Assembly (NCBI GenBank): GCA_002633005.1
Contig: NMRA01000023.1
Coordinates: 484,621-548,620 of the forward strand
DNA length: 64,000 bases
Direction of reading: 5' to 3'
Source: Phoronis australis
Taxonomy: Eukaryota; Phoronida; Phoronidae
Of the stretch, positions 23,561-36,900 are shown piece by piece; position 1 is the first letter of the stretch, and each line of letters begins with the position of its first letter. Under the pieces are notes generated by a model. The model saw nothing but the letters and a program-made list of their open reading frames with translations. It was not told the origin of the DNA and searched no databases. The translations under genes were made by a program, and so were the position numbers.

Positions 23561-25259
23561 TTAAAGGAGCATGCCACCCAAAAAACAACCTAATTTGTAT
23601 CAGTTTAGATCGAGTAGTTCTACTCCATAACGACACGTACGGTTGCGTTACCTGACACCCGACGGCAGACGGAGGTGTTGAAATTATCCAATGACGTCAT
23701 CGGTTTCACACGCAGTCTGTTCAGCAGTTCACAACACGGGTTACTGGTGTCAGCTTATCGCTTGAAGTCATTGTTTAACATCAATAAATCATCAAACTTT
23801 GATGTAAAACCCTTAAAAATACACCGAATTCTTACAAAAAACGTGTTGTTTTATTTCGCTCTTACGGATTTATTGGTATTTGGACACACCGTAGCCAACA
23901 AAGTTTGGCAGGCTAATAAGGTACCGTAGCAGCAGTTTAGGGTCTGTACGGAGATAATTTCGAAGTATTTTCCGTGAGATACAGACAGGAGAACCTACAC
24001 CTGTGTTGTTTAGACTTGTGAGTTTTTGAGTTCTAAACACAAAATGCTTGTTATCCTGGCCAATGGCTCGGAGCTCGATCAGGCCCGTCGCGGCCGGCCG
24101 GATTGACTCGGCGTTATCCCGGCCAGTGGCTCGGAAACTGATCAGACATCACAAACATAAACCAGCCAAAGTTCAGTGGAATCTAAACTTCCAGTCAAGA
24201 AAATAATATAATAGTGAGCCAAAGTAATGTGCACCTGATTATGTTGGTGAATTAGCCACGAAACTGCAAATCTACTAACTCCGTCGGGGGCCGCGAATTC
24301 AGGTTCCGCTTTGGCCACAGCACAGTCAGGGCAGAAGTTGTACATTGACAATCATTATTTGAGTAAATTAAATGTAAATGTAAATAAAGATTCCCCTAAC
24401 ACCTGGCCGTGGGATGGAAATCGAGTTGTTTCACAACAGTTTCTGCCAGCAAACACTAAATTAGCATGAGCTCACACAGCCTCGGTGTCCCGTCAATTAG
24501 TTTTATTGCACCTAAAGCCGGTAACGCAGTGATTTATTCATTGCTGGCTTCTCAAATCATTTGCACTCACGAACACTCCAAAGGCATTACAAATTGCATC
24601 TAATGAGACAGACTTTGTTTCAGTTTTATATAAATATTGGTTAGGGTGAGAATAATTCATTTTGAAACAGAACGCTCAGTAATAAATGCCAACATAGCAA
24701 CTCGCAATCCCGACTTAGAACGAGCTAGAGCTCATCAGTCCCGACTTCGCAGGTGGATCGTTAAGTTTTACAGGCTATCAATTCGAACAGGAATACAGTG
24801 ATGAAGAAATACGAGAGAGGCGCATTGAACAAGCTCAGACAACGGAACGTATGGAGTTATTTAGTAAGCCGGCATTCGTCAGGCACTGTCGACGTCTGCA
24901 GGCCACAGACACGGAGATGTTTCACGGCCTCATACTTGCTATTTACAGCGTATATTTCATTCTTCACTACCATGAGCCACTTCCTAAGCATTTCGGACTC
25001 TTGAGGAAGTAAAAAAAAACGATATACCCGCTTTCCTCGCAGCTGCTTAGTTCGGACAAGCGGGAACGATGCACCGTAACTTAGCAGCATTCACTCTGCA
25101 TATGAACCACTGACGTTGCTAGCGTCGTTTCTCACCTTCCTCACAGGTTAACGCGACACCTCTTGGCAAGGTTAGGTCGACCGTATGCGAGGCGATGTGG
25201 ATATAGACCGATTAAGACGGCAAAAAAGACTAATTAAATCGGGTGGCACTCTCCTTTAA
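23561..25259. mobile_element. TTAA-flanked DNA transposon (piggyBac/Kolobok-like)
   Basis: TTAA at 23561-23564 and 25256-25259 flank inverted ends AGGAGCATGCCACCC and, on the other strand, AGGAGAGTGCCACCC (13 of 15 identical). A TTAA target is characteristic of piggyBac and Kolobok superfamilies. No transposase-like frame is seen in 1.69 kb, so it is non-autonomous. A perfect TGACGTCA palindrome lies inside at 23692. Confidence 0.7.
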
Positions 25260-26227
25260 TTGTCCTTGTGAGTGGTGAATTGGCGATGGAATTTCCAAAA
25301 CAATCTCAAAACTCTGAATTCAAGGACCTATAAAAAACATGGCGGATTTCAGTTGTGCTTCAACTTGTACGCCTGTCGTAGGTGAAACTTCGAGTTTGAG
25401 CAAGCAACCTACATTTCAAATTCAATGATAATTCTAATCCAAAACTTAACTGATTGAAAATGTTAAAGCCAGTATTTTAATGATTATTAGTAATATAATT
25501 CCACTGCCAGCTCATTTTAGCCCTTAACTTAAAATTTTACTGCATAAACTGGCGTATCTTGTTTTTCATCTTGACATCAGGCACTTTTCTTGGTTGAAGC
25601 ACAACACACACTAGGCCAGGAAACGCAGTCCATGCGAGTATTACAATGCGCGTAGACGACGAGTTAACTCATTGGCTTTGGCCAAAAGTGAAACCTTCAT
25701 AAGAAATCCAAGTACACAAAATAACTTCGCATATCAATACAGTATCAGGATAATTTATATTTGACACAAATATCTGAGTAGTTACATTTATTTGGCAATG
25801 ATATTTTTAAAGTGCTCTCTGCTTCTCATGACCAAGTAGTCAAGGGATTGACGATGAAAGGCGCGCGAAAATAGAATTTCTGATTTAGCTCGGGAGCGTC
25901 TGCCAAAAACCTGGATGTGCAAACACCGTCTGCCATGACATCACAGAAATGAGAATAAGGTCCTTGAATTTGTGATTTTGACGTTCTTTTGTCATTTTTG
26001 TAGTCAAATCACCACTCGAAGGCAATATGAAGAGATCAAATGAAAGAAGGTATTCTAAGATTTGTTCGATGGTAGTTTCGTGGAGTTCCATGCACATTTG
26101 AGTAGAAAATTCTGAGCAAACAGGTTTTGAGTGTCCAACCTTTATGTTTTCTTAGTATTGAGTGACGCCATTTGCGATCAAGGAACAGATAAACTCAAGC
26201 GCCTGTGAACACTAACAGCTAGCTGGC
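25260..26227. other. non-coding, nothing recognised
   Basis: Between two transposons. No coding resemblance or repeat array was found. Confidence 0.35.
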
Positions 26228-27437
26228 TAGGCAATGACCATCGCCTCTGTTGGCCCGAACCAGAGGCGATGTAGAGGCTATAGGCGCTCTGTACGCCGGA
26301 AGCTTTTCGGCGAATTATGCCTCGCACCGACTAAACCATCAAAGTCACGTTGTTATAAATACCTTTTGCGCATAGAGAACACCTTAGGAGGTTGTCGATG
26401 TGTTTAAGTCCTTCCAACTCCAACAAATACTCCCGTTATGAAACTTTTTCTTCGATCAGTCCCTATTTCAGTTCCCAAAATCGTGAAATCAAAAATTTTG
26501 TACTGCGCACGCTCCAATTTTTCACCGCGCTCGCTAGGTGATGTGACTTCATAACCTCAATAATTTTTAAATAGGCCAAAGGTGAGCCATTGCGGTCTTG
26601 TGAGTCACATAACGCTTAATCGTCGTGAGAGACCGTCCCGAGTTGGTATGTGGTGCAACTCGGGACGGTCTGGGGTCTACAGAAAACCATAGTTCAACTG
26701 TGAGTCTACACCAATGTGATAAAGGAGAGTAGTTCTACTTTCTGCGTCAGCTGCTGGTATGCTTAGTTCTTTTATGACACACAATGTGCGACTGGGCAGA
26801 GCGTTTTCAAAATAATGTGGATAAATCAGTGGAGTATGAGACCCCTGAGGTCCCTGTCAAGTCCTCACGGCAATTTTACGTTATGAAATGTTCGTTTCCA
26901 AAATGCCACCACTTATACTTGTCTTTAATTGGCGTTACTTGAAACTGTTTGTATTTCAATGAATTATTGTTTGTATTTGATAAAAATAAATGCTGTTGAT
27001 ATGACATTTAATAGTCTTTGTGCACATATTTGACATTTTAATGTTTAACAACACGGCAAATGCACGGCTGGTTCCCGGCAGCACGTACGCAAAGGGCGGG
27101 AACTTCAGCTTTCAAAGTTCGCCGGTAGGATCGCAACTTCTGACCTTCGGCCTGGTTAAAAAAATACAAATTTTGATTTCACGATTTTGGGAACTGAAAT
27201 AGGGACTGATCGAAGAAAAAGTTTCATAACGGGAGTATTTGTTGGAGTTGGAAGGACTTAAACACATCGACAACCTCCTAAGGTGTTCCTCTATGCGCAA
27301 AAGGTATTTATAACAACGTGACTTTGATGGTTTAGTCGGTGCGAGGCATAATTCGCCGAAAGCTTCCGGCGTACAGAGCGCCTATAGCCTCTACATCGCC
27401 TCTGGTTCGGGCCAACAGAGGCGATGGTCATTGCCTA
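26228..27437. mobile_element. DNA element with ~270-bp terminal inverted repeats
   Basis: TAGGCAATGACCATCGCCTC at 26228 is mirrored by GAGGCGATGGTCATTGCCTA ending 27437. The match continues, with few differences, inward to about 26498 and 27170. Each arm contains its own small palindrome (CGCCTCTG...CAGAGGCG). Arms also contain segments shared with 19500-19800. The middle 0.67 kb has no transposase but has a perfect hairpin at 26630-26671. Flanks both carry AGCTGGCTAG-type sequence; the exact target duplication is unresolved. Confidence 0.8.
26630..26671. repeat. perfect 16-bp stem, 10-nt loop hairpin
   Basis: AGACCGTCCCGAGTTG at 26630-26645 is followed after 10 nt by its exact complement CAACTCGGGACGGTCT at 26656-26671. 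The stem is GC-rich in an AT-rich setting. Function is unknown. Confidence 0.85.
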
Positions 27438-27911
27438 CTAGCTGGCTAGCTAGGGCCGACTATGCTCAGTCAAGGAATGACATCTCTCAGACAACAGATG
27501 GGGCCAGGCAGCACAGTTCGTTCACACTTTATCAATAGCGCCTGTACTACTGTATTTTTTTTCTACGTTACACAGTCACACCGATGTAAAATTACCAATT
27601 CAGGTACCGTACCGTTGGCGTTGTACGTTTTCAACAGCGCCCTCAAGTGATGTTACCACAAAATTTTATTATGACTCATGTGTTTTTGTCGACTTTTTCG
27701 AATTTTTAAACAAATTCCTAATTTATGATGATCAAAAACTCGTCATAAATTCTTATAGATAAATAAAGGCATACCAATGTTGTGTATTTTACAGTAATTT
27801 TATAAAATCAAATCTATATTCAGAACATTGATAACCATTTTTGTACCACAACCAGAGAACTTCCTCGAAGAGCAAGTCTGAGTTCTAAAGAAGTAGATAC
27901 TTGTGCTTATA

Positions 27912-27960
27912 ATGGCTTCAGGAGACCGGCGAGATGAAAATTCGTGGGATAAAGGAAAAG
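27912..27960 (+). CDS. BAX: BAX exon 1 (start codon)
   Basis: 16 codons from ATG (MASGDRRDENSWDKGK) plus one base, joining in phase 1 to the exon at 33800. The donor AAAAG/GTTAAT is weak and no homology supports such a short hydrophilic N-terminus. An alternative first exon within intron 1 is possible. Confidence 0.55.
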
Positions 27961-30900
27961 GTTAATAAAAAATAAGTTATAGGGTTACGGTACATAAGTT
28001 TGGACTGCAACTTGAAAGTCAACGTGATGCTGAACCTACACTGTCCACACATAAGCAGTACTGATTTTTTTTCTTCACACTGTCTCATTCACGTTAGTCG
28101 TCACTGAAGGCTGTACTGAATGTAGTAATATAAACTTTTCTCTTAATCTACGGGAATTTGTTCTTTACCCTATTAATAAAGTCACTGATCTTTGAAGTGA
28201 GAAGTACTGGCTTCAATTCTTGGAACTAGATGATTTTTGACTTTCACTTAAGAGAATCGCCTGTGCTGTGGGGAATGCTGACATTCAGCAATGATCCTGT
28301 GATGAGATGACTCAATGGATTTACTTTTTCATTCATAAAATAAAGTATGTCATACAGTCCATCAAGAAATGGTCTCATTTTAATTCTAATTTAATATTAC
28401 TAATAATCGGTACCAATAGATATTTTATTTGTCAAGTTATGGGAACCAGTACTTATTTAGACCTCATTTTAATTCTTATGAAAATAACTGAAACAAAATT
28501 ATTTCAAATGATTCTTCAGAATCGTGCTTTGTGTCTGTTTCCAACAAGGCTAATGTGCAAGTATAATCACCAAAATGATGAGATTATGAATTTATCTGAA
28601 CTCCACACTGAATAACAATATAGTGCCTAGTAACTCTGAAAATTCGCTCACCCCCTCGATGACCAACCAGTGAACTTTTACATCCCCAGCACCATTTTTA
28701 GTGGCTCTGGTGGCTGAGGGATTGGCTAAGTGTATACCCAAGGTCACGATAGGTCGTCGACATGTTGTGAAAACCTGAGGTGTTTTGTGGAGGTGAATGA
28801 AAACTTTTGTGCTCATTATTAGATTAAACTTCTGGTACTTGCCACGTAAAACATTCAATGAACTAAAGAAAGAACACGTTTCACCAGCTAGCGAGATATT
28901 TTTTTCTAATTTCTCCTGCCTTTCGGTATATTTTGACACTATTCAAAAGTTATTGCTATCAGTTTGTAAGCTATCAACATAAAGAACACCGATGCTGTCC
29001 TATAAGGCAATGTTGGTGGACCAACTAATGTCATTATGCCAAGTTGCCATTGTTGGGTGAATTGGTCACACGGAGACACTGGCAAAACCAGCACCACTAT
29101 TTATAGGAAACTCACCTTTTTTAGGTTACGGTACAAATGTTATTCAATATCCTGTTTATTACACATCATGGCGAACTGCATTTGCTGCGGTATGGCTTTG
29201 CCAGGCTCAGACATACTTGCTCTTGTGATACTTGTCTCGATGGTTCATGACACTTACACACACAAAATTATCCACTTACCGTGTTGATTTCTTCTTGCAA
29301 ATTATAATGTTCTAAGTCATTATGTATCAACGAATTTTTCTTGGTGTTCTCTTGACTCGTGGCTATTTTTGTTTTTACCCGAGTAGTCCTTATGGACTTG
29401 TGGAGTTCTATTGTTACGTCAACTCATTTATGCCATAGTCGGATATAATTATTATTTGTTTCAATTTACTGAAGAGGTGCATTGCTTGAAAAACCTAATG
29501 TTTGGCAGCGAAATTCTTAAAAAAAATGTTTTTTGAACTACTTAGAATACCGAAGTTACAAGGCATAGCACACATTAGTGTCTGTGCACTGTAAACATAT
29601 TCATGGACTCTATGAGGATGAATATGTTGGATTTTTTCTGTGTATGCCTGTTTGTTGCTTCTTCAATGTAGACATTTTCGTAGCCTATGGGACAATAGTC
29701 TGAACTGTAAGTGAGGATTTATGTGTATAATGATCCGATGAAGCTAGTTTCTATAATGTTATCACAGCTTTGACCAAATTACTGTGGGCCAATGGTTTCC
29801 TTAAAAATTATTGATTTCCATCTGTCTACACTAATTTGAGACAGGAACAAAGCAGCTTGCCATTTATTGGCATGGGGAGTTCTAAAGTGAAGACACATCT
29901 ACATTGTCTTAAATAGTCAACGTGTTTACCACCTTCTGAATGAATTGGTGTTCTGCTACTTAAAAATTGTCTCATTGTCTTGTAAAGTTGAAGTCAGGAA
30001 CACCTGCGCATTGTTTTGTATTCACTTCACAGACTAAAACGATGCATTGATGAACATGCCATACAAAATGCAAGCACTCTCTTTAGGCACGCAAAACAGC
30101 ATCAACTAAACGCTTTCTGAGATACTAGCTTATGGGAGTAACTGCTGATTGACAAACAAAAATTACCAGCAATCAAACATGTGCCTTTGATGTGATTGTG
30201 TGATTCTTAATGGTTACGAGTTGATGCACTGTAGTTTGCTGTGAAACCGTTTATCGGTTGTGTAGTCACTGATGATGCTTCAAATGGCTAAAATTCTGTG
30301 AAACACCTGAAATCGTATATATGTATATACGGGAATATGAATGTAATCTTGAAAAGTTTTGTCATTTAACTTGTTTTAATGCTATTACCAAAAACTGATA
30401 TAAATGTTGTAGAAGTAACTTGTGTCAACCCTTAAAAATGGACCATGTTTGTGTTACATTTCCAATTGTAAATGGTTTGTGATACTTGGTCATTGATCTT
30501 GGCTTGAGACTGGAATATTTGAGCCGTATTATCCACTTAGTGAATTGTTAAATCTGGTTTGTTGTCTTGTTGGAACTTTAAAATTAGCGCGTAAGTAAAT
30601 AACGACATATCTATCCAATCCAACATTTCGGTTTATTTCATTAAACCATTCTCAAGAAAACAGTTACAAACACAAAACAAGCGAAACAGGTAGAAAAGAG
30701 ACTGTACAGGTACACATCAAAATGCATTGTGAGGGGGAGACCAGAAATCAAAACAGTTGGAGCTCAAATGAACCAGTGTTTCTATTGAGGTAACGCTCAG
30801 TATTATTCAACCATATATGCATAGCCTCCTTTATGAGGAGCGTCAGGCTGTTTTGTTCGAGTATCCTATCTGCCATATGATAAAGATTCTCAGATGAGCA

Positions 30901-33900
30901 TTGTTGCAATATTAAATTAAACAGTGACTATTGTATCCTTGCTGTGCCTACCCAATATCTCTTCCGAGTTGTGTCATGTTTGGTTCAATAAGTTGATGTG
31001 TAAAAGGATAATTCTCCACGGGAAAAGTTATTTTGCAGTAGTTAGCAGTATAGCAGTAATGCATAATAAAACCCACGAGCACTGCAGTAGCAGCCACTGA
31101 ACCTAATCCACCACATAAAATACATAAAAGTATTTCAACAATACTTATACGGAAGACACTGGCCTTGTCTAGCAGAAAGTGGCAAGAATAGTCGATGTGC
31201 AACAAAATCTCAAAATCAATGAATTAAGCTAATATCTTCAAAATATCACATAAGTACATTTTTCGTCCATAAAACCAATAATGTCCCTTTTAAAGATCAT
31301 GCAAATGGGTTAAGACTATTTAATTTAATTGACAAGGGAGTGTTACTCATCAGTATGCAGGAGTTTGCCATTGTGGATTGTCGGAGTTTGGCAGAATATT
31401 GTAGGGCTGACATGAAAGTAAATAGTCTTATCAGTCAGTCACATTGAAGTGATGTGTGAAGTCTTGTGATGGAAATCTGAGTACTGAGGTCTTGTGGACG
31501 ATAACACTATTAGGTAAATAACCATTATTTTGATATTACACCTGTTGAGGTGTAAATGAACTGTAAATAGTGGTAGTAATTACACTCACATGTTAGCTCA
31601 AGGTAATTTGTTCAGTCTTGAACTTGACCGTTGTGGATACCTGTCGTGGCTTTTTCAGATTCAACTTCCCAGAATTGGCAAATTGGTTTTGTGCATTTAT
31701 TTTCTTGTCAGCTTCTACCACTTCAAACTATAAAGTTTGGATGGTTGACGTATTTGGCTTAAAGTGGAACAAGCACGCTAATTCTTTGTTTCTGATTTCT
31801 TGGTCAAATTAGTTGGAAACACAACATGTAGCGATGGTGTGAATATCAAGTACGGTATGTTGAAAACACAACATATAGCGATGATGTGAATATCAAGTAC
31901 GGTATGTTGAAAACACAACATATAGCGACAGTGTGAATATCAAGTACGGTATGTTGAAAACACAACATATAGCGATGGTGTGAATATCAAGTACGGTATG
32001 TTGAAAACACAACATATAGCGATGGTGTGAATATCAAGTACGGTATGTTGAAAACACAACATATAGCGATGATGTGAATATCAAGTACGGTATGTTGAAA
32101 ACACAACATATAGCGATGGTGTGAATATCAAGTACGGTATGTTGAAAACAACATATAGCGATGGTGTGAATATCAAGTACGGTATGTTGAAAATTGCTAA
32201 ATGTTTTTAAGAACATTTTTTGCAAAAATTTTTGTTTTCACCTTTACAAGTTGTCAGTGAATATAACTGCACTTTGTTTAGCGTAGATGATGGTCAAATA
32301 GCATTGTTGTTTAGTTCCTGCTATACATTAGCGTAGTTAGGAGCATGCAAATATATCATTAATAGTCATTCCCAAATTTTCACTTTTGAGTTGCCATTTT
32401 TAGTGATCACCAGTACTTTGTGCAGCTGGTCAGTTCCTTAAAAGCACACTTGTCCGTTAAACACCCTGTTACTCAGAACTCCAACTCCCAAAATATATGA
32501 GGTTGTTTGTCTGTGAAAAGCAAACTGTACTGTTGTTGATATCCTGATATTTTATTTGATTCTGGCGCCAGAAGTGGCTTACATAAATGAATCTCTCTTT
32601 GGGCGTAAACTCAAATTGGTTGTTGAAACAAATTCCCAGCTGAGTCTTTAAAAATTAGATTTTTCAAAAAATTAAAATGGTCACACTTGACCCGATTTTT
32701 AAAAGGATGCTAAACCCAGTTTTGGCCTATTAGCAGATACTAAAAATAACTTTCACATCCAGTTCTCTGAAACAAAATAATGCACTGCAACCCTCGACAA
32801 CCCGTAAATGTTTGAAGGAAAATCAGAAAACTCCCTCAAAGTCTACTAAACGGGCAACCATGACCTACACTTTTAGCGAATTAGATGGCAACTGTGGGAA
32901 AAGATCACCCACCAAGGACCATAATGTCCAATCTGTGACCTAGGGAGCATGAGTTTTTAGTTGATTCTTGCCTTTAACTTGGAAGATAGACACCAATGAT
33001 GCATTAGCAGGTGACTGAATGAGGACTGGTGGAAATCATCAAAACAAGGTGTAGTATCCTTTTAGTTTTTTTGACCCCAACACCCTATGAGGCTATCCCT
33101 GACAAATATAGCAAGGGATGTTTATGATTCACTTAACTGTTATTATGTCGCAGTATAATCAAATACTACCCGGTAATTGAATTTACTGTTTTTGTGTACA
33201 TTAGCTTAATATAGGAAAGTTGGTGGGCTCGTGACTGTGTGTCATTGTTGGCAATCATCATGCATAGGTGGTCCTGGTAGTTACTAAATAACAACAATAA
33301 TTCAGTAAGTGTTGTTGGGTCTCAACTTTTGGTACCATATATATCCGACCAAATCCCTATGTGAATATTTTTGTGCATGTGCTACTGACGAGTACAACCA
33401 ACCATTACTCTCATCACTGACCGAAGTGCCTTGTCTTTTCTAACAGGAGGTATTTAGCATTTGAGTATTCTAGTTATTGATTCGATCACAGCTCTTGAAA
33501 TTTCCATTGACTTTTAAGTCCCAATAATTCTTGGGATGTAAAAATAATATCTTTATAATTAAACTAGTTACTCAGGGTCTACGGAATTGATCTTGGGTTG
33601 CATTTTCTGGATTTCAAGTGATTTTCGAACTTGGAAAGATCTGACCAATTATTGTGGCTGAAGACTTAACTCATTTGATGGACTGGAAGCAATATGTCCG
33701 GTTGCAACCAGTTGCATCATTGGGATTTTATTAATTGTGCATCGCAGTTTCTTGTAAGACTTTATTTATTTCAGATATTTGTTTGATTTTTATTTTCAGA
33801 TAAGCCAGGTCCTCTCAAGAGACATCTAAGTGTTGATGATATTGGCAACCAGGCACGCTATCTTATCAATCAGTTCATTAGGGACCGCATGGAGGCGGAT

Positions 33901-36900
33901 CATGTAGAAAACATACCGTCAGAAGATGTGTTCATAGAGCCTGGCACCCCTCAGGGTAAGATGGTTTGCTATTGGTGAATTTTAGCTCGTTTTTGTTGAG
34001 CCAGTTTGAAATTGATTGTCTTGGATTCAACATACGTTCACTGGAGCGATGCAATGAAACAGTGTTGCAGCTACCTCTTTTGGGACTGTTCTCAAATGAG
34101 TGTTGCAGCTGAAGTTCAAAGGCACTAAATTATTTTGAATATACCGACTGTAGCAGGTGTCTTGTGAGTGACAGTCATACTTCAGGCTACACATTGTACT
34201 CAAGTACTGGAGCATATTTATGACTATAGACATTGAAAAAATACCAGCAAAATGCTGATAGCAAAAGTGCCGTTTTTAATCAATCCTGGACAATGTGGTT
34301 TTAATTGGCCTTGTAAACGGTATTCTGTATATTACCGTATAAGAACATTTATGTAGTTTGTCTCACGGTACACTGGTGATAGGTGTCACTAGGTTGTGTG
34401 TGAATTTCTGTCTTGCAATTTTAGCCAGCAATGCGAAAGTATGACGCCCTTGAGTGAATAATCTGGTCACACAAATGCACAAGACTCACTATTTTTTTGT
34501 TATTTGTACGCATTTTATTTCCGTACCTACATTTTTGGATCAATTGATAAAAAATGCTTTATCATACTATAAATAAAAAATTTGATGCCAGATTGTCTTG
34601 ATATTCTCAAGATTACCTTGGAACATTTTCGGGCGATCAGTGCAATGGTCCCAACTGAGTGGCCATCGCATGTATGGTACAATATGTACCAGACCACCCG
34701 CAATTATTTTTGTTCATTTTTGGCTTGATAAACCACTTCCTCCTTATTTCATTTTTTTATGCTGGCCATGTTTGATCCTCTTAAAGCAATGCTCAATGCC
34801 CCGCAAATCTTAGTAGTTGTATCTTGCTTTGTTTTAGGACCTCCTGTTGAACAAATTCAAGAAGTTGCTCGCGCTCTACGAGTTATTGGTGATGAGTTGG
34901 ACCGTGATGAAAGGCTTAACAGGTAACTGTGTGATTTTCAACAATAATTAGGTGTACCAGAATGCAGCTAGGCTCTCAAAGCATGCAGCAGATTCTTGAG
35001 ATAAGAAGGCACTGGGATAGCCTCATGTCAAAATGACATACCACTTGAGAAAGTTTGGAGAAGTCTGTCTTTAGTCTTGGAAACATCTAACAAACTTGAA
35101 AACACTTTTCTTGAAAAGCCTGACGATAATAAGGATTTTCATGAGTGCACTCATGTTTGGACTTCTTTTTTAAAAAGAATGCATTAATGTGCACAGTATT
35201 AGCCATCTCCACAGTCTTTGCTGATAATATTGCGCAGTCTGGTGAAATGTACCACATCATCCGAATCTGTATGTGTTTCTCTGTTGTTACAAGCATTAAG
35301 TGACAATGCATTACCTTGGAAAACATAGCTGTTCTAATGCTGAGGAAGTACTCTGACATTGGGAGGCTCTGTAGCGATGAATCACAGCCATAAAATGTAG
35401 GCAGCCTAAACATGTTATCGTCTGAGGAGAATTTGGATATTCGTGCTAGAATTTATTCATGGGTAACTTCTTATAATGTCGTGTATGTTTCTTATCTTGC
35501 ACAGGATGATCGCTGATATCTCACCTGACTCCCCTCAGCAAACATTCATGAATGTGGCCAGACAGATATTTGCAGATGGTGTCTTCAACTGGGGAAGAGT
35601 CGTAGCACTGTTTTATTTCGGTTATAAAATGGTCGTCAAGGTAAAGTTTTTGGTTTCCAATGTTGTACTTGGGTGTTTGAATAGACCAGCCATGCTCAGT
35701 ACCTTCTAAACAAAGTCGGGCATTTATTCATTTCCATGTCATTACTGTTGATGACCAGGATGACTTGTTCTGTCAACTGTTGACTAATCAATGGTGAAGT
35801 CTCTTTGTACTTTAGACACATGATGGGGGGGGTTCTGGATCATTCTGTCTGGTATTTGGTGTGTATGCAAGGTTCTATTTGGCCACATGCCATCTCACCA
35901 AGTTATCTGTCATGTCACTGGATGATTACAAGCAGACAACCATCCCACAATGCATTTGATAAATGATGGCAGCACTGTAGATGAAATCGGCTAAATACAT
36001 ATCTGACCAAATTTTTTATAAGCTGCATCATTGATTTGAAGCCCAAAGCCCAACCAAAAATTCAACAACCCAAATGCACTATTTCATCAGTCCGTGGCCT
36101 TAGTAGTGTTGAAAACTTCAAATTATCTTCAATTCATAACTGAATGTTTTACCTGTAGTATTTTAAGGACTCAACAAAGTTTAACGATTACGTCGCTGAA
36201 ATGGTTCATCGTCACTAACTTGATTTATTCCAATTTGAAGTTTGTGATTTTGGTTTGACCCATTTCACTGATGCTTTGTGGGAGTTTAAGGAAATGTCCC
36301 AGCCTTTGAAAGTATTTTTCATTTTATTCCATTGTAGGCCATCAACAGTGTACCTCTCATTAGGACAATTATAGACTGGATAGTCGGCTTTATTATCGAC
36401 TACGTAGCACCTTGGATTCTGGAACGCGGTGGATGGGTATGTTTCCGTACTTTATGTGGTCAGAGCTCAGCAGTATGCACTGTGCTCAGTGTAATTCTTG
36501 AAGGAAAATGTCTGTGTATGTTGAGGGCTTGGGACTTTTTAAAATGATTTTAGCCAAGTCAACTTTTAGAGAAACTGAATATAGAAAACATATCATTAAG
36601 TAGAAATGATTTTCTTGCAGTAGTTTTTGTAAACAAGAAATTTGATGTAATGTTTCTGTGTTTCAACATGATACGGCATAGTTCAACTTTAATGAAAGAC
36701 ATTGTGAAGCCTGTCCGGCAATCAGGGACTCGTTTTATCAAAGGTAGTAAGTCTGGTCGTAGCTAAGGCAGTCATAATTTCAGTTTTTATTTGCATACAG
36801 TTTATTAACGAGGATCATGAAAATGTTCATGAAAAATTTTTACTTTTAAGCATCAGTTGCAACATTTCACTCTTATAACAAATCTACCGTCACATTTGCA

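Noticed and set aside
28592-28939. 115-codon minus-strand frame in BAX intron 1
   Set aside because: No domain, no splice or promoter context, antisense to an intron; likely chance.
31812-32185. CRISPR-like regular repeats
   Set aside because: Units are contiguous 47-bp tandem copies with no unique spacers, and the window is eukaryotic.
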